Source of the DNA: Pseudocercospora fijiensis CIRAD86
Lineage: Eukaryota > Ascomycota > Dothideomycetes > Mycosphaerellales > Mycosphaerellaceae
Assembly: GCF_000340215.1 (NCBI RefSeq)
Contig: NW_006921532.1
Coordinates: 4,911,126 to 4,975,125 of the forward strand
Direction of reading: 5' to 3'
Length of the DNA: 64,000 nt
Below, in pieces: positions 11,111 to 23,287 of the stretch (position 1 is its first letter; the number at the start of each line of letters is the position of its first letter). The notes below the pieces were generated by a model. That model did not search any database, was not told the DNA's origin, and saw nothing but the letters and a program-made list of their open reading frames with translations. The position numbers and the translations under genes are program-made.

Positions 11111-12487
11111 AACTGGGGTGTAGGTCGCAGAGGGACCGACTGGCAAAAGAGAATGCAAACACGCAGACTTGAACAAAGACCCTGCGAGATCTCTTGCATA
11201 GAAGAGAAACGGAGAAAGAAATGAACGTGTGCTAAGTCAAGCAAGGCCGAACGCAGACACCGAAAAGCGGCATCAGTCAGAATAATTATGTAGGCAGATC
11301 GATGGGACCAGCGAGGACAATGATGGCAAAAGTCATCAGCGTCTCGTCTGCTGGGGTTAAGGGGAGCGTCGTTTAAGCTTTCCATATCTATGTTATGCCA
11401 GCATGTAGCATAGACATCGCATCAGATTCAGGATTCGAGGCTTGACGAGGCAATACGTTCGGCTGCCAGAAGCATCAAAATCTCATTTGGCGTTTCTCAT
11501 GTCGCACCATTCGCTCGTCTATGCCAAACTGGAGGAGGATCACTATGCGGAAGGTTTCGAGTCGTTGTGCACATGGCGCCTGGGTAGGAGAAACATGGGC
11601 AACTGCATGCCATGATTCATACTAATCATGTCAGCACTGAATCTCGTCTGGTTCGTTTCTGCGAATTCTGCACTGCCACTCGTGTCAACTTAGGATGGAA
11701 TAGAAGGACTCATAGGAGGCCAACGAGGCGGTGAGCGTCCCAATCTCGTCAAGAATCTATATTTTTTTTAGCGGCCATCCGATACTCACTCACCATTGTT
11801 AGGATGCTTGCGCTCCTGTGGGTTTGCCGTTACAAGACACGACCATGCTGTCATGCACACGCCACGCGGCGAATCCGCTCCTCCGGTATAGCACAGTATG
11901 CAACTTGCCGACATGCTCCATGGTTTTCGTGAGTGCTAGTTTCAAATTCTGAACACACCAGTCTTCAAACCTGGTTGATGGGAGGAATTTGACGCTGATC
12001 ATGGTCCGGCAGGACAGGAGATGCCACGAGTCTCTCGGTCAAACCATATCATCTAAGGATCGCAATTCGAGTCCTGACTGATGCAAGCCTCACGCTGTTA
12101 TTCTCAGAGGAAGACACCAAACTTGGCAGCAAGGTCGGAGAAGCTCGATAGGTTGTAGGGTGCATGCACGACGACGGCCTCGCTCCAGATTTCCTACTCG
12201 TGCCGCCTTATTAGCATCAGAGGGCGAACAATTCTCTTTTGGCTACGTCAACCAGCAGAGCCGTTACACCAGCCCTACCTGGGTAGTACAGTATCAGCAT
12301 TCCTCTTCCACGGAACATACCGACAAGACTCGATATCGAGAGGCAGTGTAGCACAATGTGCAATTTTGGATAGCCTTATCGGGCAGAGTTGCGGGAATGT
12401 GCATTGGCTTCTCTATTCGCGGTGACAAGAAGGACCAGTTTTGCAGGGGTCGACTTTGTGTGCGATTTATGGTCAATCGCACGCGCG
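11111..12487. other. Unique upstream sequence, no gene supported
   Basis: This stretch has normal CpA and TpG content, so it is host sequence outside the RIP zone. It should contain the promoter and 5' leader of the glycosyltransferase gene near its left side. A short T-run is at about 11762-11769. The only frames are under 70 codons, for example 11799-12002 on the minus strand, and none shows a domain or convincing splice sites. It ends at the transposon block, where an 11-base string TCGCACGCGCG (12477-12487) recurs at 60580-60590 on the far side. Confidence 0.5.
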
Positions 12488-12559
12488 TTACCGCGAGCGA
12501 CCCATTGTGGGTTATTTGTATAGTGTTTTTTATGAGTCGGTCCTAGGTTAATACACATA

Positions 12560-14064
12560 TGGTATAGTATGTAGTTTTCTACTAAAACGCGTCGAAATCG
12601 CGCTTTCTACTATATAGTTATATTTCCTCTACCTTAAACCTCGTCGTCGCTGTTATTACTATCTAAATAGCACCTCTTATCGCTTAGTTATCCTTATCGT
12701 CGCCTCTTATTACGTATTTCAAATAGCTAAGCCTAATAACCTTATTTATCGCTTTTTTAAGTAGTATAACGACTACCGAGCAAAGCGGCGTGTTTCTTAT
12801 CGCTTCTATAGCTACGACGCGGTAAAGGATCTAGCTCGAAATAAGGACTATATCGACGAGTATAAGAAGCGGTTAGAAGCGATAAAAACAGGTAAGGTGC
12901 TATCGTCGCCGGAGTAGATAAAATTGCTATAGGTCGCGTTAACTAACGCTTAGTACGATTATCTCGAGGAGCTATATAGTACTATCTGTTTTAAAGAGAA
13001 CGAGCCGTTTACCTTCTTCGAGAAGTTAGTAGTAAAGGCTCTATTCGCCGCCCTTTACCCTTTATTCGAGCTATCTTACGAGGCCCGAATTCGACGCATT
13101 CTATTACTACGGCACTTCGAGAAGATAGAAGAGAAGGTAATAGCAAAGGTCGTATATTGTAACGAGCTGAACTTATAAATTAATAGCACCTCCGATAGTA
13201 ATAGAATAGGCGTTACAATATTATCGCTTATCGACTCTACTAGTTGCTATACCCTCGAGACGCGCTAGATAGAGACAGTCGATAAATCTAGTAAAGAAGG
13301 CGCGCGTTAGACGAAGGTAAAGTACTAATAGCTTACCGGCGGCGACCTCTCGAAGATTAGCTTAATCGCATTTAATACGTATACTATAAACCTAAAGATA
13401 ATACGTCTATTAGAAGATAACGAAGAGCTAAGTTACGTTATTATAGTGCCCTACGACTTATATAGCGGAGCGTTATTAATAAGAGACCTCTTTAAATACC
13501 CTAAGTTATAAGGCCTTTACGACGAGGCTTAGCACGTTGTTAGTTACTTATCGCGGAAGAAGGCGATATATTAGCTCTTAAAGAAGAAGCAGGTAGCGGT
13601 CTATAGTAAGACCTTCTCGCTAATTAGTATATATAAGACTCGGTAGCCGACTATAATCGCCTTATTTAAGTTACTTCTACGCTCTAAATATGCCCTTTAA
13701 GAGCTCGTTCGCGACTATCTTAGTACGCTAGATTACGAGGCTAAGAATACTATTATAGACTACGCATTCTAGACTAAACTCTAAGCGGCTATCGACCTTC
13801 TCGAACTACTTAATAATTAGCTTATCCTATCTTAGTTAAAAGAGGCTATAATAGACAAGGTAATACCTCGCTAGTTTGCTTATAAAGCGACTCTCGAGAA
13901 GCAGATTACTACTAGTCTACTACTAATTTAAGAGCTTCTCGAAGGTGTCTAATTTGTCCTTAATATAAGGAAGTTAATAGCGACTATTATAGGCTAGTAG
14001 AAGCGCTTATTAAGGTAGGTAAATAAGTACTATTAGGCGGCCTACTTCCTTAACCCTTCTACGG
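12560..14064 (+). pseudogene. hAT transposase, N-terminal and central part
   Basis: A RIP-damaged plus-strand frame runs through this piece with in-frame TAG/TAA only at positions readable as Gln or Trp. It is rich in Leu, Lys and Tyr, including RFFK.YNDYRAKRR near 12750 and a block around 13000-13150. No BED zinc finger could be read with confidence near the start. It is assigned to hAT because its frame runs on into the hAT C-terminal piece at 59829. It is interrupted at 14064 by the 3' LTR of Gypsy-A1. Non-functional. Confidence 0.65.
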
Positions 14065-14260
14065 TGTAAGAAGGGTATATTAGTAGGTAGATAGGGTAGT
14101 AGTAGGTATAGGTAGTATTCGATAGAGATCTAAGAGGAGAGGGAGGAAGGCAGGCAAGTTAGCCTATTACTAAGCGCCAAGCCCTGCCTAAGGTACTAAG
14201 ACCCTAGCTTTACTTAGCCTAGTTACATGCTAATTACGTGTAGCCTCTTTAGCCCTAATA
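14065..14260 (-). repeat. 3' LTR of Gypsy-A1
   Basis: About 196 bp, the reverse complement of the LTRs at 17566-17762 and 24522-24718. It starts TGTAAGAAGGG and ends GCCCTAATA on the plus strand. The inner side carries the reverse complement of the polypurine stretch AGAAGGGAAGCG that precedes the 3' LTR of the sister copy. Confidence 0.93.
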
Positions 14261-15494
14261 TACGCTTCCCTTCTAAAGGCCGCGCCCTCGTAGCCTGCCT
14301 ATGTTCTACGACCTCTATTGCCGCTAACTTAGTAAGTCTAATAAGCTACTTAGCCCGCGCTAAATTAAACACTTAACTACCTAGTTATATAACTATATTA
14401 AACCTTACCTCTAATACAGCACAATATACAACTCTAACTGCGCTATCTCTATATATAATAAACTATAAAGTAATATATATCTATAAGAATTAAAGGCCTT
14501 CGACTAATTATAATACGAGCGCGTCTTCCCTACTATAATAGGTAGACGTACGAGGTATTGCAGCCCTGCCTCCGCTCTAAGTAATGTCGTACCGAGTTCT
14601 TTACGTCTACTCTTAAAAGACCTAGCAATGTCCGCTCCCGAGGGTTTGTCCGCTTCCGAGGGTTATTATTTACTATCGTAGTTTTACTAGCCTAAATTAG
14701 TTAGGTTTGGCAGCCTTCAAGTATTAACTAATTATATCTTTTTAAAAAACTCAGTTCTTCTAGTTTCTGTAGGTAAAGGCTATTATAAGTGCAATAGTTA
14801 AGGTTCGCCTTACTTAAAGGGTCGGAAAGATCGAGGAGTAACCTATTATCCGCAAGATCGACCCCGGCTAGCTTAGCTCTATAGTTTTTGCCCTTAGTTA
14901 GTCTATTAGTTACTTAATCTTTTAACTTAGTTAAAGTTTTAACTTAGCCTTAAAGTTTTAATTAAACCTTTAACAGGCTTAAAGCTTTTAATTAAAGTTT
15001 TAATTAAAGGTGCCTTAGGCTCGTAGTATAGGTAAGGTTGTGTCTATAGGCGTAGCGATAACAGTAAGTAATATTAACAATAGTAGCGCTAGTCGTCTTA
15101 GCGCTAACTTTACCTTCTTCTAATTTCCTTCTTTAACTAATAACAACTCGGCAATACTGTTACTAATAGGGCTATATCCTTCCTTTCTTAACTAGCAATA
15201 TACTCCGCAATACCGTTACTAATATAGCCGCGCCGGCCGCGCCGTTATAAGCGCGACGCCGTCCTCGCCGATCGCCTAGGCCTCGAGGCCTCGATAGAAT
15301 AAAGGAATAAGAGAGGGACCTATAGGGCGCGTTAGTAAAGAGGTAGAGTCCTTAAAAGAGTATACGATTAATTAATTAACGCGTCGTAGCGCGCCTAGTA
15401 TAGTCTTATTATCCTTTATTACTAATAATTGCTTGTCTCTAATTAGTTAGCTAATAGCACCCCGGGGGTAGTATTATTCCTAGGCGATATTATA
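14261..15494 (-). other. Gypsy-A1 3' region between pol and LTR, no gene seen
   Basis: About 1.2 kb downstream of the chromodomain end, the counterpart of 23288-24521 in the sister copy. I see no coding frame on either strand. It holds short AAAGTTTTAATTAAAG-like repeats near 14930-15010 and a strongly CpG-rich patch near 15225-15300. The region is long for a chromovirus 3' untranslated part. Confidence 0.6.
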
Positions 15495-17560
15495 GGCCCT
15501 TAGCCTTCTTCTTGTTCTTCGCGCTAGTCTAATACTTATCTAATAACTCGGTTATATCCTCGAAGGAATCTTTAGCTTCCTATAAGTCCTATTCTAGTAA
15601 ATAGCCCTACTATCTTAGTAGGTACTCCTTCTTACCTTACCTAGTCTAGTACTTTAGAATACGTTCTATAGACTATAGCTCTTTACTATTAGCTAAGACT
15701 TCTTCTAACTTAGTAGGCGCTTTATCGCCTTTACGCTAGTAGTATAGTTTAAGGAGGGATACGTAGAAGGTGTTATAGATAGTATAATAAGGTAGAAGCT
15801 ACAACTAATAGGCCTATACGGAGGAGCCCTTAACTTCTCGAGTACGGAATAGGCTAATATATCTTAGTGCGAGCTTAGGCCTTGTTTTGCTATTAGGTAA
15901 TAGGTGCTTGCGGATACGGAGGTTCTTCGTACTAAGCATAACTATATCGCCTTATTTAAAGGTTATCGGTATATAGCGCTTATCGTAGTAGGCCTTTTAA
16001 TACTCTTAAGGCTTTGTTAGCTTCTTAGCTATCTTAGCATGGATTTCTCGTATCTTCTAGATACGTTCTATCGCCGCTAGTGTCTCTAGTACTTAACGCG
16101 CTTCCCTTTCCTTGCGCTCGGCCTCGAGCGATAGTAGGTCTTATAGTATAGCAGCGTTCTAGCCTATTATAGCTATATAGGGCGAGATCTTAGTTGCTAA
16201 ATATACACTATTATTATATACGAATTCTATAGGCTATAGGAGGTTAACCCAATCCTCAGGGTTCTTATTAATATAGCTGCGCAGGTACTGCTATAGGGTA
16301 GCATTCTGCCTCTCTGTTTAACTGTTAGTCTATAGATAGAAGGCTATTAATAGCCGATGCTTTAGTCTTAGCTGTAGGCATATTTCGCTCTAGTAGTGCG
16401 ATATAAATGTCGAGCCCCTATCGGAGACTATCCCCTTAGGGGTTCCCTAATAGGTATAGAAGATGTTAGTCTATAGCGCCTCTGCTATATTAATAGTAGT
16501 CCAATCCTTGCGCGCCGGGATATATCGAGCGCCTTTAGTAAATCGATCTACTATAATAAGGATAGCATTATATACGTCCTTACTGCCCCTACGCTTAGTA
16601 GGCGGAAGGCCTGTAATAAAGTCTATTGTTAGCTTAGCAAATAGCTTCTTTAGAATAGGGAGCGAAGACAACTCGCCGAACGGTAAGTGCTTCGGTGCTT
16701 TAACTCGCTAGTATACTACATAGGTCTATATATACTCCTTTATATACCGCTTACTATTTAGCTAGTAGTATGTACGCGATAGTAACTCGTACGACCTCTC
16801 TATACTATAGTAACTAGCGAGCTTACTATTATAGTGCCTCTTTAAAAGCTTTTATCTAATCGATTGTTTAGCGGGGACATAGTATCTGCCCTTAAACCTT
16901 AAGTAACCCTTGTCGTCGATCGACTAACTATTACTCTTACTAGATCGAGTCGCCCGCCTACTTATAAGCTTATTAATGCGCTCGATAGCAAAGGCATCCC
17001 TCTACTAAGCACGCAACAGCTTATCTATAAACGATTAACTATCCCTATTTGCAAGGTTATTTAATAGCACCCTCGCTATTAAACAAGGTATATATTATAT
17101 ATATCTAATAGCACTAGTAGCTAGAACTACTACAACCTCTTCTATAGTGCTATCGCTATAGATAGCAATATCTTTAATCGAGTTATTATAGCTCGAGCGA
17201 TCTACGTCCTTCTTAACGTATACTAGAAGAACGACAACCCCGCTATAGTATTCGTTACCGCCGCGGGGTCCGGAAGTCCGCTTATTCTACGCTTACTTAT
17301 TAATAATACAGGCTATAGCAATCTTATACTATAGGGTTAGAAACAAAGAATTAATATATTAGGTCTCGCTATCGTAATTAGGTCGCCTCGATAGGCTATT
17401 AGCAGGGTTGCTTACGCCTAGCCGATATAATATATTAAAATCAAACCCGGCGAGGTAGACGGCCTATCTAGCCTATCGACCTATAACCCTAGTAACCTTA
17501 GTAATACTACGGAGGTTGTTATAGTCTATATAGACCTGAATTGTGTACTAAGCACTATTA
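15495..17560 (-). pseudogene. Gypsy-A1 pol, C-terminal half: integrase and chromodomain
   Basis: Minus-strand frame with RIP stops. It begins in the RNase H/connection region next to the AGATA target site at 17561, passes the HHCC zinc region, and contains the integrase core near 16471-16671 (LTIDFITGLPPTKRRGS, then IVDRFTKGARYIPARKDW), ending in a chromodomain near 15495-15700. The same segment is present in the plus-strand copy at about 21220-23290. Integrase would insert the cDNA and the chromodomain would guide it to marked chromatin. Broken by stops and by the nested copy. Confidence 0.85.
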
Positions 17561-17565
17561 AGATA

Positions 17566-17762
17566 TATTAGGGCTAAAGAGGCTATACGTGATTAGTATG
17601 TAACTAGGCCGAGTGAAGCTAGGGTCTTAATGCCTTAGATAGGGCTTAGCGCTTAGCGTTAGGCTAACTCTCCTACCTTCCTCCCTCTCCTCCTAGATCT
17701 CTATCGAATACTAAACTAATTCACTACTACTCTATCTACCTACTAATATAACCCTTCTTATA
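17566..17762 (+). repeat. 5' LTR of Gypsy-A2
   Basis: 197 bp, begins TATTAGGGCTAAAG (TG changed to TA by RIP) and ends CCCTTCTTATA (CA changed to TA). It matches 24522-24718, whose end keeps CA. It contains ATCGAATACTA at 17703-17713. Confidence 0.95.
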
Positions 17763-17773
17763 TAGTATTCGAT
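17763..17773 (+). other. Predicted self-primer binding site of Gypsy-A2
   Basis: TAGTATTCGAT begins at the first base after the LTR and is the exact 11-nt complement of ATCGAATACTA inside the LTR at 17703-17713. Tf1/sushi-type fungal retrotransposons prime reverse transcription by folding the first 11 bases of their own RNA onto a primer site just 3' of the LTR. The same arrangement holds in Gypsy-A1 near 59617-59627. If correct, transcription would start near 17703. Complementarity is seen; the mechanism is inferred. Confidence 0.6.
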
Positions 17774-17899
17774 CTACCCTTTAAGGGTAGCAGCTAGATA
17801 GTCCTTATTTTAAGCTTTTAGCGGTATAGCTACGAAAACTATCGATTTAACTATATTGCGCCCGAAGAACGGGACCTATACGTACTATTCTACTAAAAC

Positions 17900-19460
17900 A
17901 ACCGTACCAATTATCAAGCAAGGCCTCCTATACGGCCTATTACACTAAGTTAAGCATACTAGACCGATATCTACTAATTCCGCTACTTCCGCATCTTAGG
18001 GGCTAATAACACATTATTAGTATTATCCCCTATTACACTAGCCGGCTTATTACGAAGCAACAACAACCGTGCTGCCGCTAGTAGCGCTAGCAATAACAAC
18101 GCTAGTAGCACAGTACCTACTAAAGTGCCTGCTAAAGCACCTGCTAAGGTACCTACTAAAGAGCCTGCTACTAGGCCTACCGAAGAACCTATAGTTCTAG
18201 GCGACGACCTAGAATTGCCTGTTAACGATATACTTAATAATATTATTAATCGACGATATAGCTAGCTAGCCTTTGGCCCCTAGCTAGTAGCGAGACTTTA
18301 AGAAGCTACTTAAAACAGGCTTACTACCTTGCGCTAGGAACAACAGCTAAAGGATAATCTCCTCGAAATTCGTCGCCTACAAGAAGCCCTAGCGACTAAT
18401 ACTAAACTAATAGTAGGGCCTTCCTCTCTATCTGTTTTAGTCTAAAAGAAGGATGCTAAACTTAGGGACTATACCGTATTTAATAGCTCTAGTCGGAAAC
18501 AATATAAGGACTATATCCGTAACTGCGAGCTTAACTAGCGAAACGCGCTAAGGGCCCTTCTAGACGACTACTCGTTAGTCGTCTATGCTATGCAATATAT
18601 TAATAGAGACCTAAAGCGTACCTAGGATAACTATTTCGACTCCCTTACTAATTAGACCGCTGTTTAGTAGCAAGACTACAAGACTATTATGCTAGACACC
18701 CTTAGAAACCCTATACTAAGGTAACAATACGCTTAGGACTAATACCTTCGAGCTAAACAAAAGACTAATTAATCGGCTCGCTTATTTAAGGCCTATCTAA
18801 AGACCCTTAAGGACGATTTGCTACCTAAAACCGACTCTATCTAGATATCTAAGATACGACCTAAACTAAGATAGGAACTAGTCCTTAAATTAGACCGCCG
18901 CCGTGTGTTCGAATAGGCTAACCTAATACGCATTTAATTTATAGTCGAAGTAGAAACAGCCGAGCGGGCTGTTTAGCTCTAGTAACGACTAGAATCGAGG
19001 ATCCGACTAGCTAGTACTAACCGCGGCAATCGTAGTGCCCGCGGAGGCAATAGCTAAGGGTCCTACTAAAACAATAATGCTAACAATAGAAATAGTAATA
19101 GCGACCGTAGAAGAGGCCGTAGCCGGCGGCTATATAGAGGAGGCCGCGATAGGGGCCGTAGAAGGGGCTCGTATCCCTATAATGCTAACCGCTCGACTAA
19201 TAATAGTAGCAATAACAGCTACAGTAGTCTACCTACTAGGTTGAAGTGCTTTAATTGTAATAGCACTAGCTATCTACTAGGCTAATGCGACAAACCTAAG
19301 GACTAGGCCCGAATCGACCGTACTACCGCTAAGCACCGAAAGCACCTCTTAGTAGCTAACGCTACCCCTATAGGCTAACCTTCGAAAAAAGAGTAAGCGC
19401 CGCACTAACTGTTAGCCTCGTACGGCGTAAGACTATCGATATTGTACTAGCTATTATACG
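17900..19460 (+). pseudogene. Gypsy-A2 gag remnant
   Basis: Frame with RIP stops. Near 18116-18195 it has a Pro-Thr-Lys-Val/Pro-Ala-Lys repeat tract. The middle part has the charged helical look of a capsid. An Arg/Gly/Asn-rich stretch follows near 19020-19240, and a CCHC zinc knuckle at about 19247-19290 reads CFNCNSTSYLLG.C, with His changed to Tyr and a Gln or Trp codon now a stop. The Pro-rich tract and the knuckle share a frame. The matching copy in Gypsy-A1 lies near 31500-32914, minus. Gag would form the particle and bind element RNA. Confidence 0.8.
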
Positions 19461-19464
19461 AACC

Positions 19465-22400
19465 TGTCTTACATCGAGACTCGATACTGACAGTAAGGCC
19501 AGGGTAAGTCTAGACCCCGGAAATTCAGTTAGCGCCCATGGTAGCTATCGCTTAGGTAAGTAATTAGACCTTCGATGTCTGCCGAGGACTCACTAACTAA
19601 CCCTTACTTAGTTTAATAACGCTCGGCACTTAACCTATAGAGCCTACTATATTCCTATAGTTCTAAAAGACGACCTCGGAAATAAACGCCTACTAAACTT
19701 TACTGCCTACGCAGTAGACATAGACAGCCTCCTATCTAATATTGTTATTAGCAACCCTGTTCTTAAGTACTATACTATAGTTATAGACTTAGGCAGTTAA
19801 TAGTAGCGATTTAGAATCGCTAGGAAAGAGGACATTAAACATATTAATATTAGCGAGTGCCCTAATAATATTAGGGTCCTATTTATTAGTAACCTAACCC
19901 TAGCGGATCCGACGGCCGACCTGCTCGGTAGTAATAACGATAAACCTGTGCCCCCTAATAGTATAGACCCTAATTAGCTTGCTCGCATACTAGAGCCTAT
20001 TCGAGAGACCTATATTAATGTATTTAAACACTACCTAGCGTCGACATTGCCTATGTTTAAAGAGACGGATTATAAGATTAACATTATAGAGGGCAAGGAG
20101 GTTCCTTTTAGCCCCCTCTATAACCTTAGTAAACGAGAGCTTGCTATATTGCGTAAGTATCTAGAGGAAAACCTAGCTAATAGCCGGATACGGTATAGTA
20201 ATAGCCCTGCTAGCGCCCCTATCCTATTCGTACTAAAGAAGGATAGTAGCCTACGCCTATATATTAATTACCGTAGACTTAATGCTGTTACTATTAAAGA
20301 CCGCTGTCCACTTCCGCTTATTAATAAGACTCTCGATCGCCTTTCTAGTGCCTACTACTACACTATATTAGATATTAAGGACGCCTACTACCGTATCTGT
20401 ATTCGTAAGGGCAATAAATAGAAGACAGCCTTTCGCACTCGTTATAGCTATTTTAAGTACTTAGTTATGCTATTTAGGCTAGCTAATGCCCCTGCTACAT
20501 TCTAGTCCTATATTAATCGGGCCCTATTAGGCCTATTAGATCACCTCTATATAGTTTACCTAGATAACATCCTAGTTTATATATACTTACCTAATATTGC
20601 GGAGCACTAGGCTATAGTCCGTAAGGTGCTCGATCGTCTAAGAACCTATAGCTTATATTATAAGCCTTCTAAATGTACCTTTGCTGCTAAAGAGGTGTTA
20701 TTCCTTAGCTTCCTCGTATTAACCGAGGGTGTTAAGGCTGATCCTAATCGGATTAAAACCATTACTAAATAGCCTGCTCCTACGTTAATTAAGGAGCTAT
20801 AGTCGTTCCTCGGTTTTACTAACTTCTATCGCCGATTTATTAAGGGCTATTCGAGGCATATAATGCTACTAACTAAGCTTACTAAAACCAAGGCTAACCT
20901 AACTAGAGAGTTCAAATAGACTAATAGAGTACAAGCCGCTTTTAACGGTTTAAAGAAGCGATTTACTAAAGTCCCTTTGTTATACTATTTTGTACTAAAC
21001 AAGCAGATCCGAATTGAGACTAACGCTTTACAGTTCGCTATATTAGCTATAATATCTTAGCAGTCAGACAGTAACTACTACTAGTACCTAATTGCCTTCT
21101 TCTCGAGAAAGATAATTAATACTAAGCGTCGCTACGAGACCTACGAGCAAGAGCTCTTAGCTATTATAGAGGCCTTTAAGCATTAGAGGCATTACCTCGA
21201 TAGGGCCTAATATACGATACAGGTCTATATAGACTATAACAACCTCCGTAGCATTACTAAGGTTACTAGAGTTATAGGTCGACAGGCTAGATAGGCCGTC
21301 TACCTCGCTAGGTTTGATTTTAATATGTTATATCGGCTAGGCGTAAGTAACCCTACTAATAGCCTATCGAAGCGACCTAACTACGATAGCGGGACTTAAC
21401 AATCTATTAATTCATTGTTTCTAACCCTGTAGCATAAGATTGCTATAGCCTATATTGTTAATAAGCACGCGTAGGATAAGCGGCTTACCGGACTCCGCGA
21501 CGGCTTAAAGTATATTAATGCTCTTGCTATATTAATAGTGCGTATTAAGGCAAGAGCTAAGGACACAGATAGGAGAAGTTATAATAACTCCCTAGTCGAT
21601 ATCGCTATATATAGTAACAGCGATTAAAGCACTAATGCAGTTAATCCGGCTACTAGTGCTATTAGATATATATAATACGTACCTCGTTTAATAGCGAGGG
21701 TGCTATTAAATAACCTTGCAAATAGGGATAGTTAATCGTTTATAGATAAGCTGTTACGGGCTTAGTAGAGGGACGCCTTTGCTACTAAACGTATAGACAA
21801 GCTTATAAGTAGGCGAAAGACTCGATCTAGTAAGAGTAATTAGTCGATCGACGACAAAGGTTACTTAAGGTTTAAGGGCAGATACTATGTCCCCGCTAAA
21901 CAATCGATTAGACAAGAACTTCTTAAGCGACACTATAATAGTAAGCTTGCCGGTTACTATAGCATAGAGAGGTCGCACGAGTTGCTATCGCGCATATACT
22001 ACTAGCTAAATAGTAAGCGGGATATAAAGGACTACGTAAATACGTGTGCCGTATATTAACGTGTTAAGGTACTAAAGCATTAGCCTTTTAGCGAGTTGTC
22101 CTTATTGCCAATCCCTTACAAGCTATTTGTAGAGCTTACAATAGATTTTATTATAGGTCTTCCCCCTACTAAGCGAAGAGGAAGCAAAGACATCTTTAAC
22201 GCTATTCTAGTCGTTATAGACCGGTTTACTAAGGGCGCTCGATATATCCCGGCGCGGAAAGATTGGACTGCTATTAATATAGTAGAAGCGCTATAGAACA
22301 ATATCTTCTATACCTATTAGGGGACCCCTAAAGGGATAGTCTCTAACTAAGGCTCGATATTTATATCTTATTATTAGAGTGAGATTTGCCTACAGCTGAG

Positions 22401-23287
22401 ACTTAAGCATCGCCTATCTATAGCATTCTATCTACAAACAGATAGTTAGACCGAAAGGCAGAATGCTACGCTATAGTAGTACCTGCGTAGCTACATTAAT
22501 AAGAACCCTAACGACTAGGTCAACCTCCTATAACTAGCCGAATTCGTATATAATAATAGTGTCTACTTATCTACTAAGGTGTTACCCTATTTCGCTATAA
22601 TAGGCTAGAACGCTGCTATGCTATAAGACCCCCTACCGCTCGAGGCCGAGCGCAAGGAAAGGGAAGTGTATTAAGTACTAACCCCTAAAACACTAGCGGC
22701 TATTAAGAGGGTTTAGAAGATGCGAGAAATTCACGCTAAGATAGCTAACAAACTAGCAAAGGCCTAGGCCTATTAGAAGGCCTACTACGACAAACACTAT
22801 ACGCTAATAACCTTTAAGCAAGGTAACATAGTTATGCTTAGTACAAAGAACCTCCGCATCCGTAAGCACCTATCCCCTAATAGCAAAACAAGGCCTAAGC
22901 TCGCACTAAGATACATTAGTCTATTCCGCATTTAGGAAGTTAAGGGCTCTTCCGTATAGGCCTATTAGTTATAGCTCCTACTACACTACACTATCTATAA
23001 TACCTTCTACATCTCCCTCCTTAAACTATACTACTACCGCGGAGACTCTAATAAAGGAGCCCCTACTAAACATAAAGAGATACTAGCTAACGGTAAAGAG
23101 CTGTAGTCTATAGAACGTATTCTAAAGCACCGGACTAGGCAAGGCAAAAAGGAGTATCTATTAAGATAGCAAGGCTATTTACCTAAATAGGACTTATAGG
23201 AAGCTAAAGGTTCCTTTAAGGATATAACCGAGTTGTTAGATAAGTATTAGACTAGCGTAAAGAACAAGAAGAAGGCTAAAAGCTTAT
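19465..23287 (+). pseudogene. Gypsy-A2 pol remnant: protease, RT, RNase H, integrase, chromodomain
   Basis: Frame different from gag. A retropepsin-like stretch near 19480-19800 is followed by reverse transcriptase, whose open part 20047-20421 includes [20 protein letters not shown]. The active site at 20557-20568 reads YLDN, an expected YLDD with the last Asp lost to a TG-to-TA change. RNase H follows (about 20930-21200), then a zinc region with Cys kept and His turned to Tyr, the integrase core (22096-22296), and a chromodomain near 23100-23285 (IERILKHRTRQGKKEYL). Gene order RT-RNase H-integrase and the chromodomain define a chromovirus. Many stops; inactive. Confidence 0.9.

Noticed and set aside
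11799..12002. 67-codon minus-strand frame with ordinary composition
   Set aside because: No domain, no flanking exons or splice sites found, and length is within chance for unmutated DNA.
12010..12076. Possible tRNA: CAGGAC pairs with GTCCTG 60 bp away, with a TTCGAGT stretch inside
   Set aside because: The TTCGAGT stretch has no pairing T-stem, the D-arm and anticodon arm cannot be folded, and no CCA-adjacent acceptor of 7 bp forms. Chance similarity.
19035..19244. 69-codon plus-strand frame rich in Ile/Ala
   Set aside because: Out of frame with gag; the true frame here is the Arg/Gly/Asn tract leading into the zinc knuckle at 19247.
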